Shown here in pieces: positions 9,537-22,500 of a stretch of 64,000 bases of DNA. The DNA comes from Heterobilharzia americana. Its lineage: Eukaryota; Platyhelminthes; Trematoda; Strigeidida; Schistosomatidae. The stretch spans positions 73,340,678-73,404,677 of the forward strand of contig OX104134.1 of the NCBI GenBank assembly GCA_944470555.2. Reading direction: 5' to 3'. The position numbers and the translations under genes are program-made. Positions within the stretch are counted from its first letter, which is position 1. Every line of letters begins with the position of its first letter. The notes beneath the pieces are model-generated. The model was not told the origin of the DNA. It ran no database searches and saw nothing but the letters and a program-made list of their open reading frames with translations.

Positions 9537-12500
9537 AATGCATCAAGTTTTGTATTTGAAAATGAATGAAAAGTAACATCTTTCTGAGCACCTGACAGTG
9601 CACTTATCGTCTTTCCCTACAATTAAATTCTATAACATCAAGAATTAGGAAAAATACGAAATAAAGTATTCTTCTTATTGTTGAATGCTGTATATACTTG
9701 TTTCTTAAATCATGGCATTTAGCTTTACAATCTTGACAAATTCTGGATTTTAAATTCATTTTGAACAATATCTCAAATACTGGAATAGAAATTGGAACAT
9801 GGGTAGAAGATGAACTTTTTTGTGCATGAAGGCCGAATTCATCCCATTTTTTTCGCTCTTAAATACACCTACGTTTCAAAAGACAGTATGGAGCATACTT
9901 TTATTTTGGTATCGATCTTATGACCAAAGTTTATATTCTTCAATTTTCAGATTCATTTAGCTCATTTAGATGGATTAATCAAATGATTCAGTTACGACTT
10001 TTTCTGTTGAAATGATCATTGTATTAAGTAGCAGGCTTTTTATTTATTACCACTGCAGTACAAACAGACAATAACCATCATGTGTTGTCAATATGTAAGG
10101 CCTTCAGTGAACAAATATAGTTTCGGCAACATCATCCTCTGGGGCTGTACAGTTGCACTTAAATATAGTCATTGTGCATAAAAATGTCAATATTTGTTAA
10201 TAAATGGTCGTAGTTTTTGGTCATATTTGTTCACTGATGTCTCTATTCCTCCATGACTCAGTGGAATATTTAAAATAAGTAGAGACAACAAACACAGTTA
10301 TGAGTGCCCAAAGACATTGCACCACAGTTGTAATGATTGAATTCAGTTTTGCGAAATCGCCAGCATGGTAAGGTTGACAAATAATGCAAACAGATATTGG
10401 ATATCATCAGTCACAAAATATAGAAAACATCATAACTGTTCGAAGAAGGGAAAAGAGCTCGCCTGAAAAAGTCATGGCATAAAGTATGGACTTAAATTCT
10501 CAGGAATCATAACTGTAACAAAATCAATGAATGTTTCCTATGTAAAATGATATTTCCTGATGGAGATGTAAACCACAGTCTTATAATTTGGGTTTAAACT
10601 ATGAAGTGCGATCATATTAATCTTATATGTATGAATCTGGTAGTGCTTGTAGTGTAGTCATTAATTTAAGTAGCACATCGTCAAAATACGCTGTATAATA
10701 AAATTGGACTTGTAACAGGCATAAACTTAGTGACGTTATTGGAACAGAAAACATAGTTCACTAAGATAAATTAAAAATTCAAAAAGCTGCTATTGTATGT
10801 AGCCTTTACCGGTTATTGCTTAACATATTTGCGCTCTGATTATGTATGCATGTAGGACCCGAAGCCCCGGTCTGCTATACGGGAACAGAAGTTAAATTGG
10901 TACTGAAGAACAAGTTCTTCTAAACCATGAGTCAATTAAATTTCAGTTGGTGTTGGAGTTTAAAATTCTTTGCTGTAGTTTACTAAAAAAATTGTCTGGA
11001 AGCCTGAAGGTTATTTACATCCTGAAGGGAAACTATGCGTGCTATCAAGATAGAGAATGAAAAAGAAAAAATGGTTCCACACATACATTTCCGATAGTTA
11101 TGTAACTGATAATGTCTATTCATAAAAAGTGAATATATTGAGATACAAAATAACAGACATCTATAATTTATAAACTCGGTCAAAAAAAGATAGTGATTGC
11201 AAAAAACCAGACGTTATCTTACTGTTAGGAAAATGTCTTCAACAGTATTATGTCGGTTTAAATCGATCATGTATGAAGGAATGTCACGGGAACAACGAAT
11301 TTCAAATTGATTAAAAAGGTCAGCAGGCAAACAATTTATCCCCTGATGAAGGTGATGAACGAATGTTAGTCCAAGGAAACAAAACATGGAAAGAAACATA
11401 TTCCTTTTAACTTGTTGAAGCATAAAATAACAATTAGATGAGCCCCAGAAAGAACTACAGTATCAGCTTGTTTATGGATAAGCTACAAATAATGAAATCA
11501 GATTTCGTTAAGACAGAGATAACGGATTAAAATATTACTTATCACAGTGGAGGCATGCTTCAGAACTGATGAAGCTTGGGTACCAAAATATTAGGTAAAA
11601 GTTTAAAAATATATCTGCTGGAAATTTTTAAATTATTTGATCGAATAAGTTGGTTAGTAGGTCTACGTCGTCATGTATTCGGAAGTGAGCCATGACACTG
11701 AATACAGACCATTTGAATTACGTCATATGCAAGTATCTAGAGGAGACATTTTCCAGTATTTCTCCTCCTACTCCATTTTTTATCACTTGCCGTTTGTTCA
11801 TCACATGGACAATGAGAAATTGACTGATCTAGGCAGAGAACAAAGATTCAGGTAGCCACACAAGAAGAAAGTGAAAAAAAACAAAGAATGATAATAACGC
11901 AAACAAAAAGTGCGCGGGAGGAGAAGGGATGAAAAAAAAATGATTTCGATTATGACAGTTAATACATTTGTACGACTGTCATCGATCACCGAACATGTTA
12001 AACGATTGCCTTCTAAACATCTCAAGATCCCAGTCAAGCAATCGAAACCCTCTTACGCTCCTCATACCAACAGTCAGTGACTTCATGAACTAGCTCCACG
12101 TCCTATCCTGACATCCGTTAGTATTCTGCCAACCAAATATTACTTCAATAAACGTTGCTTATCAAGGCAGACAGTGTACAACGAATTTTAACCAGAATAG
12201 ATACTCTGAACCGAGTCTCAAGATTGCTCTCTCTTTGGTTCTACCATAAGTAAGCAACACTAAGAAAATATCAGTAATTAAAAACACTTGAACTTCTCAT
12301 AGTTTCCACTTCCAACGACCATGATTCACAGCTGTACAGTGGGATACACCGAACTGCTATATAGTAAAATCATTTGATAGACAGCCAGATATCACCCCAG
12401 TGCATGTTCGGATATGTCAAGCGGTCATTCTGTTCTGATCCTAAGATTTCGTCAGTATGTAGCTAACCAGACCAGAAAGCTGTGATCACTTTGATTTAAT

Positions 12501-12537
12501 CATGAGCAACAAAATATTCTCGAAAGAACATCCAGTT
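9537..12537. other. No gene recognised apart from a small inverted-repeat element
   Basis: AT-rich sequence. The only structure with edges I can support is the inverted-repeat unit at 10105-10236. The stretch 12050-12500 looks repeat-like in composition but I could not assign it. Confidence 0.4.
10105..10236. mobile_element. Candidate MITE or hairpin element with 14-bp inverted ends
   Basis: CAGTGAACAAATAT at 10105 is exactly inverted at 10223-10236 (ATATTTGTTCACTG), enclosing about 104 bp. The perfect ends suggest a miniature inverted-repeat transposon, but no target duplication was evident. Confidence 0.35.
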
Positions 12538-12630
12538 TACAAGCTGATGATTGAAGGTGATATGAAAGTTTGAGTCGCAACCACCGGGCTTCCAGTCAAG
12601 TGCTCTACCAACTGGGCTACGGGGACGCGA
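12538..12630 (-). mobile_element. tRNA-derived SINE (family 1)
   Basis: On the minus strand GTAGCCCAGTTGGTAGAGCA is a canonical A-box half of a tRNA. It is followed by a decayed B box (GGTTGCGACTC) and the family tail CATATCACCTTCAATCATCA. The anticodon arm and B box are too divergent for a working tRNA. Confidence 0.6.
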
Positions 12631-14054
12631 CCGCTGACAGGATTTTAATTTCTCTTTGACACTATATCAGTGAATCCCCGAATTCAACTCTTGCATTGAA
12701 AGTTTTAACCACCATAATGTAAGTCATTTACATTGATGTTCCAAAAGTTGATTCGCAAGGGATCTTAAACATTTCACAGTGTATGTGACAAACACTGAAC
12801 CATATAATCGCTTTTCAGAATACAGATAACACAGTACCAATTTCTCTGTCACACATATTTTTATTTATCTTTTAGCTCCTCTTCTCCTGCCTGCACAATC
12901 AATTTCAAATGATTTAATTTCATCCTTAAATAATTGTTTCCTTCATATGTTGTTAGAGTACCCAAGATATGAAACTAAGGATGAAATTAGTTTCGTGTTC
13001 TCCAAACTCCAGTAATTAGAAGTAAACTGAAAATGTTCTACATAAACTTTTCTACCTCTATATGAAGTCACAAAGACTAGTGATGAAGTACTCACGACCA
13101 AATATCGAAGCTCCGAAAAAAAACCTGACAGATTTTGACTGATCTATTAGGTTTGTCTTTAAGAGTTGATTATTTGCGACAAGATCGCTTGGGAACAAAA
13201 TTAAAATTCTAACTGTTTACTAACAACCATTTTGACTTTTTCTTGACTAAAAAGAATTTAAATAGTTTTATAAATGTGTACTAGACACTAATGTAAACAA
13301 TATTCACCTATGAATAATTAACATGTTTCACAGGTTTCTCTTTTCAACCAGTCTACGAGATCCTGAAATTATGTTACTTCTTGTTTCCATAAGTATCTTA
13401 TCAACTTGATGAAAGCGAGAATTTTGAAAGCATACATTTTAATATTGCCTAGGTTATAGGCAACTGAGAAGAAATTGCTCATACTATTCTGCACCAGATT
13501 TTGCGCTAATTAAATTAGGAACAACTAAAACCTAATGGATAAGTAAGATGCGTTCACTTAATAGTCATAACGCGGTACAGATTTATATAAATTATATGCT
13601 TATGATACCACTTGGTCGTCAAGGCCTCAGTAGACTTTCAATCTGAAATGCTTACATTAAAAATAGAGTGTTCAAACCAATGGGGAATAATCTACGGTAA
13701 CACTCATAAGCAATGGGTTAGTGAACGTACTTCAATTAAGGAGCGATGAAGAAACCCGTCTGCAGAAAACATTTAGGGATAGTAAATAGTCCGGTCAGTC
13801 CTCGAAGTAACTAAAACCTTTTAAATTGTGAAACCAAGTGGAGGGCTTAATATTTCTGACTTGAACCAATACATGTCCTTTTCTTCCTAACTCACTCATG
13901 GTAATGCTGTTGATTGAAATTCGATTACTGACATTTCACATGAAACCCTACTTATGTTTCTTAAGGGCAACTGTTAATAGCAGTTTTTGCTTGAATGGTC
14001 ATGTAATACTAACTTACCTATTGCTTGTTATACCCAACAGATGTGTTGAATTGT
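12631..14054. other. No gene recognised
   Basis: AT-rich sequence. The open frame at 13898-14089 has no splice or family support. Confidence 0.4.
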
Positions 14055-15238
14055 GTTATTTTATGATTATTTGTCCCTTGGATTCCTAGTGGAGCATAGG
14101 GCTCCAGTAGAACGTAGTGAGTTCACTCTGTTCTCTGCAGTCTTTTCAACCACGCTCCACCACTGCCTACAAGTTTTCATTTCTTACCCGCTCTATCTCC
14201 TCCATGTCACTCTCGGACGACCAACTCGTCGTTTCCCCTTTCGATTCCACTCGAGGGTCTGGCCTGGCACGTGATGCCCCCAATCAGTCTTCTCAGTGTA
14301 CGTCCAATCCATCTCCACTTTCTTCTGCATATCTGTTGGGCGATGGGTTCTTGGTTGGTTCGTTGCCTAATCAGAGTTGCTTATTGTTGCTTATTCTTAT
14401 TATTCTGGCCATCTGATCTCCATCTTCAGTATCGAGTGAGCGTAGGCGGCAGTTGTTGATGTGGTGTATGTTTGTAGTTTGTTGGAAATGCTTTTCGTGA
14501 TGCTCCAAGTCTGTGAACCATCACATAGAAGCACTGACTTGACTGAGTTAGTGTTGAAAATCCGGATCTCATTCTTTGTGCTGAATGCAGTAGATCTCTA
14601 CACTGATTTCAGATTAATGAAAGCCTGTCTTGCTTTTCCGATCCTGGTTTTGACATCCTCGTCTGTAGTTGAAATAATGCTACCTAGGTGGTAGGTGAGA
14701 TGAACGCCCAACTCGTCGTTTCCCCTTTCGATTCCACTCGAGGGCCTAGCGCCCGAACGGTCTTCTCAGTGTATGCCCAATCCATCTCCACTTTCTTCTG
14801 CATATCTGTTGGGTGATAGATTCTTCGTTGGTTAGTTGGCGGGCAAGAGTTCCTTGCCCCCGTTAATGATGATTGGTGCTTGTTGTTGATGCTGTTGCTG
14901 GTTGGGGGTATCTTCATCACCTCTGTCTTCTCCATACTCACTTGAAGTCCTGTCTTCGCTGAGCTGCCTCTTCTGTCAACTTGTCAGTTTCTGCCTTTGG
15001 ATCTTCGAGTTTGTGCGATAAGACATTAGACACAAATCATCATCAGCGAAATCAAAATCTTCTCCTGGGGTCCTTCCATCGGTCCAGTCAGCGTATGCCC
15101 ATCTTCTCGCTCCTCGTAGTTTCTTGCATGGTCCAGTTCAGTCCAGTCGACCACAATCAGGAAGGACATCGGTGATAGTAGGCGGTAGGCTTGTCTTAAT
15201 CATGTCTTCACTTCGAAGGCGTCACTGAGCTTTCCATT
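14055..15238 (-). mobile_element. RTE-like LINE (family A), rearranged 3' fragment
   Basis: Sequence homologous to the 3' end of the intact LINE at 57490-60696. The left part (14069-14695) runs from the GTCCCTTGG..CCTAG terminus up to the TACCTAGGTGG region. At 14696 the sequence jumps back and repeats a more 3' segment of the element, continuing to 15238. The second part is essentially identical to 19205-19746 (one base difference by eye) and shares its internal deletion of roughly 300 bp. No intact frame remains, and no clear target duplication was found. Confidence 0.85.
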
Positions 15239-16127
15239 CTGGTATAGTGTATGCTATTTAACATGACGTTACGTTTCCAAATATTTACACAATACCTCTC
15301 AGTATGCGAAGCTATAAAGCGCAGCGGCTTGTGTTGTACACAAACTTGTTTACAATGAATAAACACGGAATTAGTACAAATATTTATGAGAGTAGGTATC
15401 CAAATGATGACAAAAAAAGTTTTGAACCAAATTTCAGTGATATAATTACAACGCCTTTGACCAGAAAACAGGGGGAAGTGCGACGGTGATTAGAGTGATG
15501 CAAAGAGTAAAGTCATCCTACGAAATCAATCTAGATAAAAATTAATTAAGCTCTGAAAAGTATATTCTCGATAAGGAGTAGAAAATAGTGCACTAAAAGC
15601 TATTCGTTCATATGACCCTATCTTTACTGAAGGTGAAAACCGACTTAAAAATCTAGACCATAAGGAATCAAAATAAAAGATTTTTATATCTTCACCCCAG
15701 TATTACCTAAGCAAACTAAAGTTCAAAAGATAACAGAACGAAATACTTTCGCTGACACACAATGATCGAATTTTACATACTATAAAGCATATTCGGTAGG
15801 TTAAAATGAATGTGAAATGTCACGAATGATGGTAATCTGCTGAAGCATATGATCCGAATTCCACACACTGAAACTCATCAGAAAAATGCATCTGTATATA
15901 TAAAAAACCCAAGCTTCCTTGGAAATATGAACATATGCTACCTCATACTGAGCAGTTTTAGCGTGGAAAGAAAGATATTTAAGTGTAACACCGGTTACTA
16001 TTTGGTGACCAACTCATAGAGATACGGTATTAATAAAGCATAATACAGAAGAAAATACAGTTCAAAGTAATTTATTTATCATTAAAAGCTCCTATTTAAG
16101 TGAAATAGCGGAACGATAAAGTTTTGC

Positions 16128-16130
<3 letters not shown>
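15239..16130. other. No gene recognised
   Basis: Sequence between the LINE fragment and the AT microsatellite. The short open frame at 15304-15489 has no supporting features. Confidence 0.4.

Positions 16131-16190
<60 letters not shown>
16131..16190. repeat. (AT)30 microsatellite
   Basis: Sixty uninterrupted bases of AT repeat, located just downstream of the last recognised ATAD1-like exon. Length is likely polymorphic and may be collapsed in the assembly. Confidence 0.97.
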
Positions 16191-16192
<2 letters not shown>

Positions 16193-16435
16193 TGAATGCA
16201 ATTTATTCGAAAGAAACTCAACAAATATTTTCCATTTATTCACATTCGGACGCTTACAGGGAATACATGTTAATAACAGAAAAAATTGCACAATACTTTT
16301 CAGAACAGAAACTTTCAAAAGAAAACAATAAGTAACGAACAAAGTAAATAATCTGTAACTTTAAAATGTAAATGTCAAGGAAAAATTGAACGTGAAACTA
16401 GTAATTGATATTCAATCCAAGGAGAAAAAACTTAC

Positions 16436-16526
16436 ACTGTCCACAGGTTCAGGTTTGATTCTATGATTCATATATTTTTGAAGGGCTTGTGTAAAGTGAT
16501 CTACAGTGAGCATCAAATCAGTTTGC
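16436..16526 (-). CDS. ATAD1: ATAD1-like exon: C-terminal helix
   Basis: Between TTTTTACAG and GTAAGTTT on the minus strand. It reads [19 protein letters not shown] then [12 protein letters not shown], completing a codon split with the previous exon (GT|G). The [10 protein letters not shown] helix corresponds to the C-terminal QDLHRAIEKM region of ATAD1. It ends in phase 0 without a stop, so at least one further exon exists downstream. Confidence 0.85.
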
Positions 16527-19500
16527 CTGTAAAAATACCAAAATAGCATAAGATAGTATACATGCAGGCTTTATAAATGAACAATATATATACTTCCATT
16601 TTTAGTCTGTTTATTAAAAATATCGCACAGTGAAACAGTAGCATTTACTGGATAACGTTTCGGACACAATTTATTGTCCATATTCCATAAATACTTCCAG
16701 AAAACGTTCGGTGTTATGCGTTAGCAGGTAGGTGACAAAATTTTCTATCCATACCTTATCTTCTCGTTGATATCATTGGTTGCCTCAAGAAAACTCACAT
16801 ATTGTCGGATTACTGAATTTTCTTCATCCGATCAGAGAGGTTACTACTTATCACTCGCAACTGATCTTTTTTATAATCAAACTGCATTTTAACTAAGATA
16901 ATATGCAGTTTTAGTGCAAATATGCTCTATAGGATGATAAAGGCAGTTCGGTCGTGTTAAGCTGAATAAAATGGCCTGAGGTTCGAAGTTTCACGTCTTA
17001 AGATTTCTAGAAGACACTTTGAAATGCTGATTCATTGCACACTTGACACCCAATGCGATAACGTTGTAATTAGGCGCTAACATTATTCTCAGAAAATGTT
17101 AGTTACCGAAATGACATTAAACGAACACATAATTTGGGAAAGTTTAAGTGGATAGTTTCATTCAAATCCCGGGTAAGCGCTCGGAGTTGCACTGCTCACC
17201 CATGAAGTGAAAAAAAAAGTAGAGCCATAAAAGTCAAAAGTGATAGATAACATCTCCAAAAATCCCGAACCACTCAGATTCATCTGTCTTGAACTTCAAA
17301 AATCCGAAGGATTTATCCGGTATGTTTAGCGCCTTGGACGTATTCACACATAAAGTGACCGTAAATGGATGGGATGATTGAAAGGAGGGTTTATATTGTT
17401 ACCATTATACAATATTTGCTTCTTTTTATTATCATAACGATTGGTACATTGGTCATCTAACAATCACTGCTTATTGAGTGACATCTATAGGCAAACGCCA
17501 GTGAGAATTCAATTATAATTCCTCAGCAAAGATCACTAGGCTCCATATAACTTTAAATATGATATTAAAGCAGCTATCTTCGATAGTGAAAAATGCCCCA
17601 AACAAGTTTGGTAGCCTGAAATTATGAAGTGTCAAAAATCATAAGACAAAAGTTGATTTATTCAGGAGTCCGTGAATAAATCATAAAACTACTCCTACAA
17701 GTTAGAATATAACTGAAGTGAGAATTCTAGTGATGACAAGCAAAACCAGACACTATTTTTCAGAACAACCAATCTAAAAGAAACTAAGGTAGCGGTGAAG
17801 GTCTTAATACATTAGTTCGAAATCAAGTTTCTGCCAGTCTCTTAGTATCGAATGAGAACAAGACAGAGTGTGACCCAATATTGAAATTTAAGAAAAAGTA
17901 ATCTGACCATTAGGCATCGTCCGTTTGACACCGAAAATAGCATAAAGGAAAAACGTGTACGCGATTTATAGTACTGACACATCGCGAAAATCGATTATTA
18001 GCACTTACTAAATAGATTGAGATGGACTACACACCACGTAAATTCCATATTAGTTAGTATATTTGAAATGGCATACAATGGATACAGTACTATTTACTGG
18101 ATCATTGTGTGCCATATCAAATATACAATCTAGTATGGAATTTTACTCTACCACAGTGTCTAAGTTTTACTATTATACTCGTTTGCAATGAAGCTTAAGA
18201 TTGTAGATATCACTAGTCTGCTAAAGCAGGTAATCAGTTTTATCGATTTATTTTAACAATCATCTAGGACACAACATTGATGAGCTCAACCTTAAACCGA
18301 CAAAACAGCGTCAGTCAAGCTAGGGAGTGCAACATATCGGTATACTCGTTTAAAACCACCCTAGTCAGTAGTATATACAGTACACTATGAGTAACGAAAA
18401 GGAGTAGAAAGAACAAGGTACAAGTGGACACATAATCGTGTGCGCACGAGTGTCAATGAGACTTGGGTTACACAACCATCACGGGTATTATATGATACAT
18501 ATACCGTCAAAAAATCTGTGTGCATGCGAAATTCGAATTTGGCTGTTATTATGAGACGTTACGTTCTAGGGGCTGTCACCGAGATGATATGAATCAATGG
18601 CTGGTGAAATAGATGAAAACTGGTATTGATGGCACAGATGCATGCATTCTTTGTCATCTCTCAATTCTTGAATATTTTCGATAACTTTTAAGTGCTTATT
18701 CGGTCTTGTGTTGTACACATTTATTTACCTTGCATATCAACCCCTTTCTGCTTGCGTTTGTCTTCTTAGCATATCCCACGTGTCATGGTGTCATCATATC
18801 AGTAACGTAGAAGTTAGGTGTGGCGTTCGAGGGGGAAGAGGAAAATCAAGTGATAAAGTTGTGACCCATCATGGACTGGGATATGTGTTATGCATGCCCA
18901 GTAGCACATTGTTACCTGAAGTAGATTCAGACTAGGAAAAGGTTAGGGGCGGCCAGACTAAAAAGTGGCATCACTGCGTGAAATCTGTGACTGTTCGTCT
19001 CCACCATGTGGGAAAATGTAGAACTACCAGCTGGGATCTGCGTGACAATTATTATTATCATTATTTTTCCCTTGCATTCCTAGTGGAACACACGGCTTCA
19101 GTAACATCTCTATTTCACTCTGTTCTCAACAGTCTTTTGAATCAGGCTTCACAGCTACCCACAAGCTTCCATTTCTTCCTCACATGATCTCTTCCATGTC
19201 ACCCTGAGATGAACGCCCAACTCGTCGTTTCCCCTTTCGATTCCACTCGAGGGCCTAGCGCCCGAACGGTCTTCTCAGTGTATGCCCAATCCATCTCCAC
19301 TTTCTTCTGCATATCTGTTGGGTGATAGATTCTTCGTTGGTTAGTTGGCGGCAAGAGTTCCTTGCCCCCGTTAATGATGATTGGTGCTTGTTGTTGATGC
19401 TGTTGCTGGTTGGGGGTATCTTCATCACCTCTGTCTTCTCCATACTCACTTGAAGTCCTGTCTTCGCTGAGCTGCCTCTTCTGTCAACTTGTCAGTTTCT

Positions 19501-22500
19501 GCCTTTGGATCTTCGAGTTTGTGCGATAAGACATTAGACACAAATCATCATCAGCGAAATCAAAATCTTCTCCTGGGGTCCTTCCATCGGTCCAGTCAGC
19601 GTATGCCCATCTTCTCGCTCCTCGTAGTTTCTTGCATGGTCCAGTTCAGTCCAGTCGACCACAATCAGGAAGGACATCGGTGATAGTAGGCGGTAGGCTT
19701 GTCTTAATCATGTCTTCACTTCGAAGGCGTCACTGAGCTTTCCATTGTGGATCACTTAGCATGTGGCGTCTTCATATAGCTTTTCAGTAAGGCCGATAAA
19801 GGTTTATGGCACTAAAACCGTAGTGTTGAAGCTGCTGTCAAATTACTTTTCGATCGACGCCGTCGAAACCTTTTCAAAGTCGACAAAGTTGAAGTGTTTT
19901 GTACTACGATGATGGATAGCAACTGATCCGCATATGATTTGTTTCTCCTGAAGTCAGCCAGCAAACTGTTCCTGGTCGAGAGCATTTTTCAGTCTCTCCA
20001 GGATGATGCGGCATAATATTTTGCTTGAGTGGACAGGGACAGGAGCATGATTCCGCTCCAGTTCTTGCAAACACTTAGGTCTCCTTCTTTGGGAGTTTGA
20101 CCAGGTAGCCCTTCTTCCAACCGACAGGCAGTTACCTTTGCCTCCTTCCTTCCAAACCTTCTGCAGTAGTGGTGTGGTGTGGTGTGGTGTTAGCATGTGC
20201 GCTGCTGTTGTCTCTGCTTCAGTTTTCAGTGCTTCTGGATGGATTCCATTTGGTACTGCTGCTTTCCCGAATTTCAGCAGCTTTATGGCGTTCAGGAATT
20301 TAATTCATCTTTTGTCGGAAGGCTTGTGTTCACTGTTAGTTCTGTGTCTGAGCTGCTGGTGGTATTTCTGGACGAGTTAAAGTTGGTGATGGTGGTCGAT
20401 TGGATAGTTTTTTGAAGTGGTCAGCCATCGTTTCTTTTGTTTCTCCACTTTGGTAACCGGGTTTCCTTCACTATCTTTCATTGGTTTCATCTGAGTTGAT
20501 CTCTTTCCTCCCGAAGAGTAAGTAACCTGGTTATTTGATATAATGTTATCAGGTCTTTGTCTCTCCTACCTGCAGCCTGTTGTGCTTCACTTTTCAGTGT
20601 GTCGTAGAAGTGTCTTTTGTCTTTGGGTGCACTCTTCTTCACTTCTTTGTTCAGTGTAGTGTTTTATATGTTATGATCAGTTCGTCTTTTTGTAGTTCAT
20701 CGCTGCACTGCACTGCACTGGACTGCATTGATTCACCATCTTCCTCTCCCTGCTCTATCAGCTTCCATGTGTCCATTGAGATCCATTCCTTGTCTTGCCT
20801 TTTCTTCTTCCTTCCTAGTACGGTTAAGCAAGTTTCTTTCCACATAGCTTTCAAAGAGTTCCAGTGTTGTTCCACGCGCGACCCTTCAGGGATATTGCTC
20901 ATTGTCTCCCATTTTGTTCTGATGGCTGACTGATGTGAAGATGTCCTTCTTAGTTTTGTCCCTCAGTTTCTGGGTGGTGAACTTGAACTGTAGTCTATCA
21001 TCAACTTTTTGTTCAAATGCTTTCAACTTGATTTTGAATGTAGGTTCCTTGCACTAGATAGCAAGTGGTGTGAATCCACATCTGCTCCTTTTTGTGATCC
21101 TGTGTCCAGTAGACTGAGTTTCCATTTTCTTCACATTGAGATGAAGCCATCTGATTTTTAGTGTGTCCTGGTGTGGTGTCTGGTAAAATCTATGTCCCTG
21201 CCTTGTGAATATCCTTGTGCTTGAACACACTGTCTGACTCCAATCACCAAACCGTTGAATGCACAGAATTCTGCAAACAATTCTGCATTCCCGTTCATTT
21301 CACCTAGCGCTTCTCGGCCCATGGTTAGTTCTCTTCCTGTGTTGTCCCCTCCCAGTTTGGCATTCATGTGCCCATTAGAATTTTTATATCGCCAACTGGG
21401 TGGGGTCTCGTCCAGTGTTGATTGCAGTTGTCTGTAGAATTCCTCCTTCTTCTTTTGCTCTGCATTATTTGTAGGTGCGTAGCGTAGCATTGTATGATTG
21501 TGACCTTCCTTGCAAGGTTCATACATGATGCGGACATCCCATGTCTTCATCTTTACTCTCGCTTTCATCGAGAGAAGACACATCGGTCAACTGGCTTCCC
21601 GAAGGCTTTCACCAACCAGAGTCATTTCGTCTCTCCGATTCCGGGGAGGAATGAGTCCGTTTTTATTTTTTATATTTTATTTGTGCTTCGAAGTTTCTTT
21701 AGCAATTGGATTGGTTTTCCGGGGTACAGTTGCTAGCCCTACGCCCAACCTTCCCTCTTCATCCGGGCTTTGGACCGGCTAGTAACTAGTGGACCAGGCG
21801 TGACAATAGAAACAAGTATTTGGAGACTACGTGATACGGCTCAGAATGATCTCGACAGCGCGTATGTAACCACATATTACCTTTATTCGAATCATCATGC
21901 TAGATTCAGTATTATCTCATTCATATTCGCTCTCTTTTCATAGCTTTATATTACTTTCGAATGTTTTCTTCTCCATTTCTTTACTTTTCATCATAGTACA
22001 TTCGCGTTTGATGTGCTGAAATAAAATGTGGCCCAGTGGACAGCTGTGCAATAATGCTAGGTCCTCTGTTGATATTGCTTCTCCGTCTGACTTGTATGCT
22101 TCTGTGAAATGTAGCAACTTGAACGAGTGCACTTCTGTAAGTGGTTCTGTAGTGGGCGTTGCTGATCAGAATGGATATAAGTAGCATATGTTGAGAGGCG
22201 ACAATTACCAGCAATGGGTACGGATTCTGCCCATAAAAAAGCAAGAAATAATGTGGGCGTATTAAGAGCAAATCAAGATAGAAGCAGAAGAGGAAATGAA
22301 GCAAATTACGCAAATGAGTGTCTTTGTGCAAGGTGTACAATCTTTGATGACTACTGTACAATATGTTAATAATAAACATTCCTCCTGTCTGTCTTTTCGT
22401 TTCCATCAGTTCTACGTTGGTTCGTTTGTCGGTGAGGTTCAAACTAGCAGTTAGAAAACTATTACAAGATGTTTAGTAATCGAGGAGGCTGTAATCTTAA

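Noticed and set aside
14981..19683. Identical 64-codon plus-strand frames at 14981-15175 and 19489-19683
   Set aside because: They lie antisense to LINE coding sequence inside the duplicated 542-bp block; the identity reflects the DNA duplication and not a conserved protein.
21981..22442. 153-codon minus-strand frame
   Set aside because: No homology, splice or motif support, and composition typical of AT-rich intron; called non-coding.
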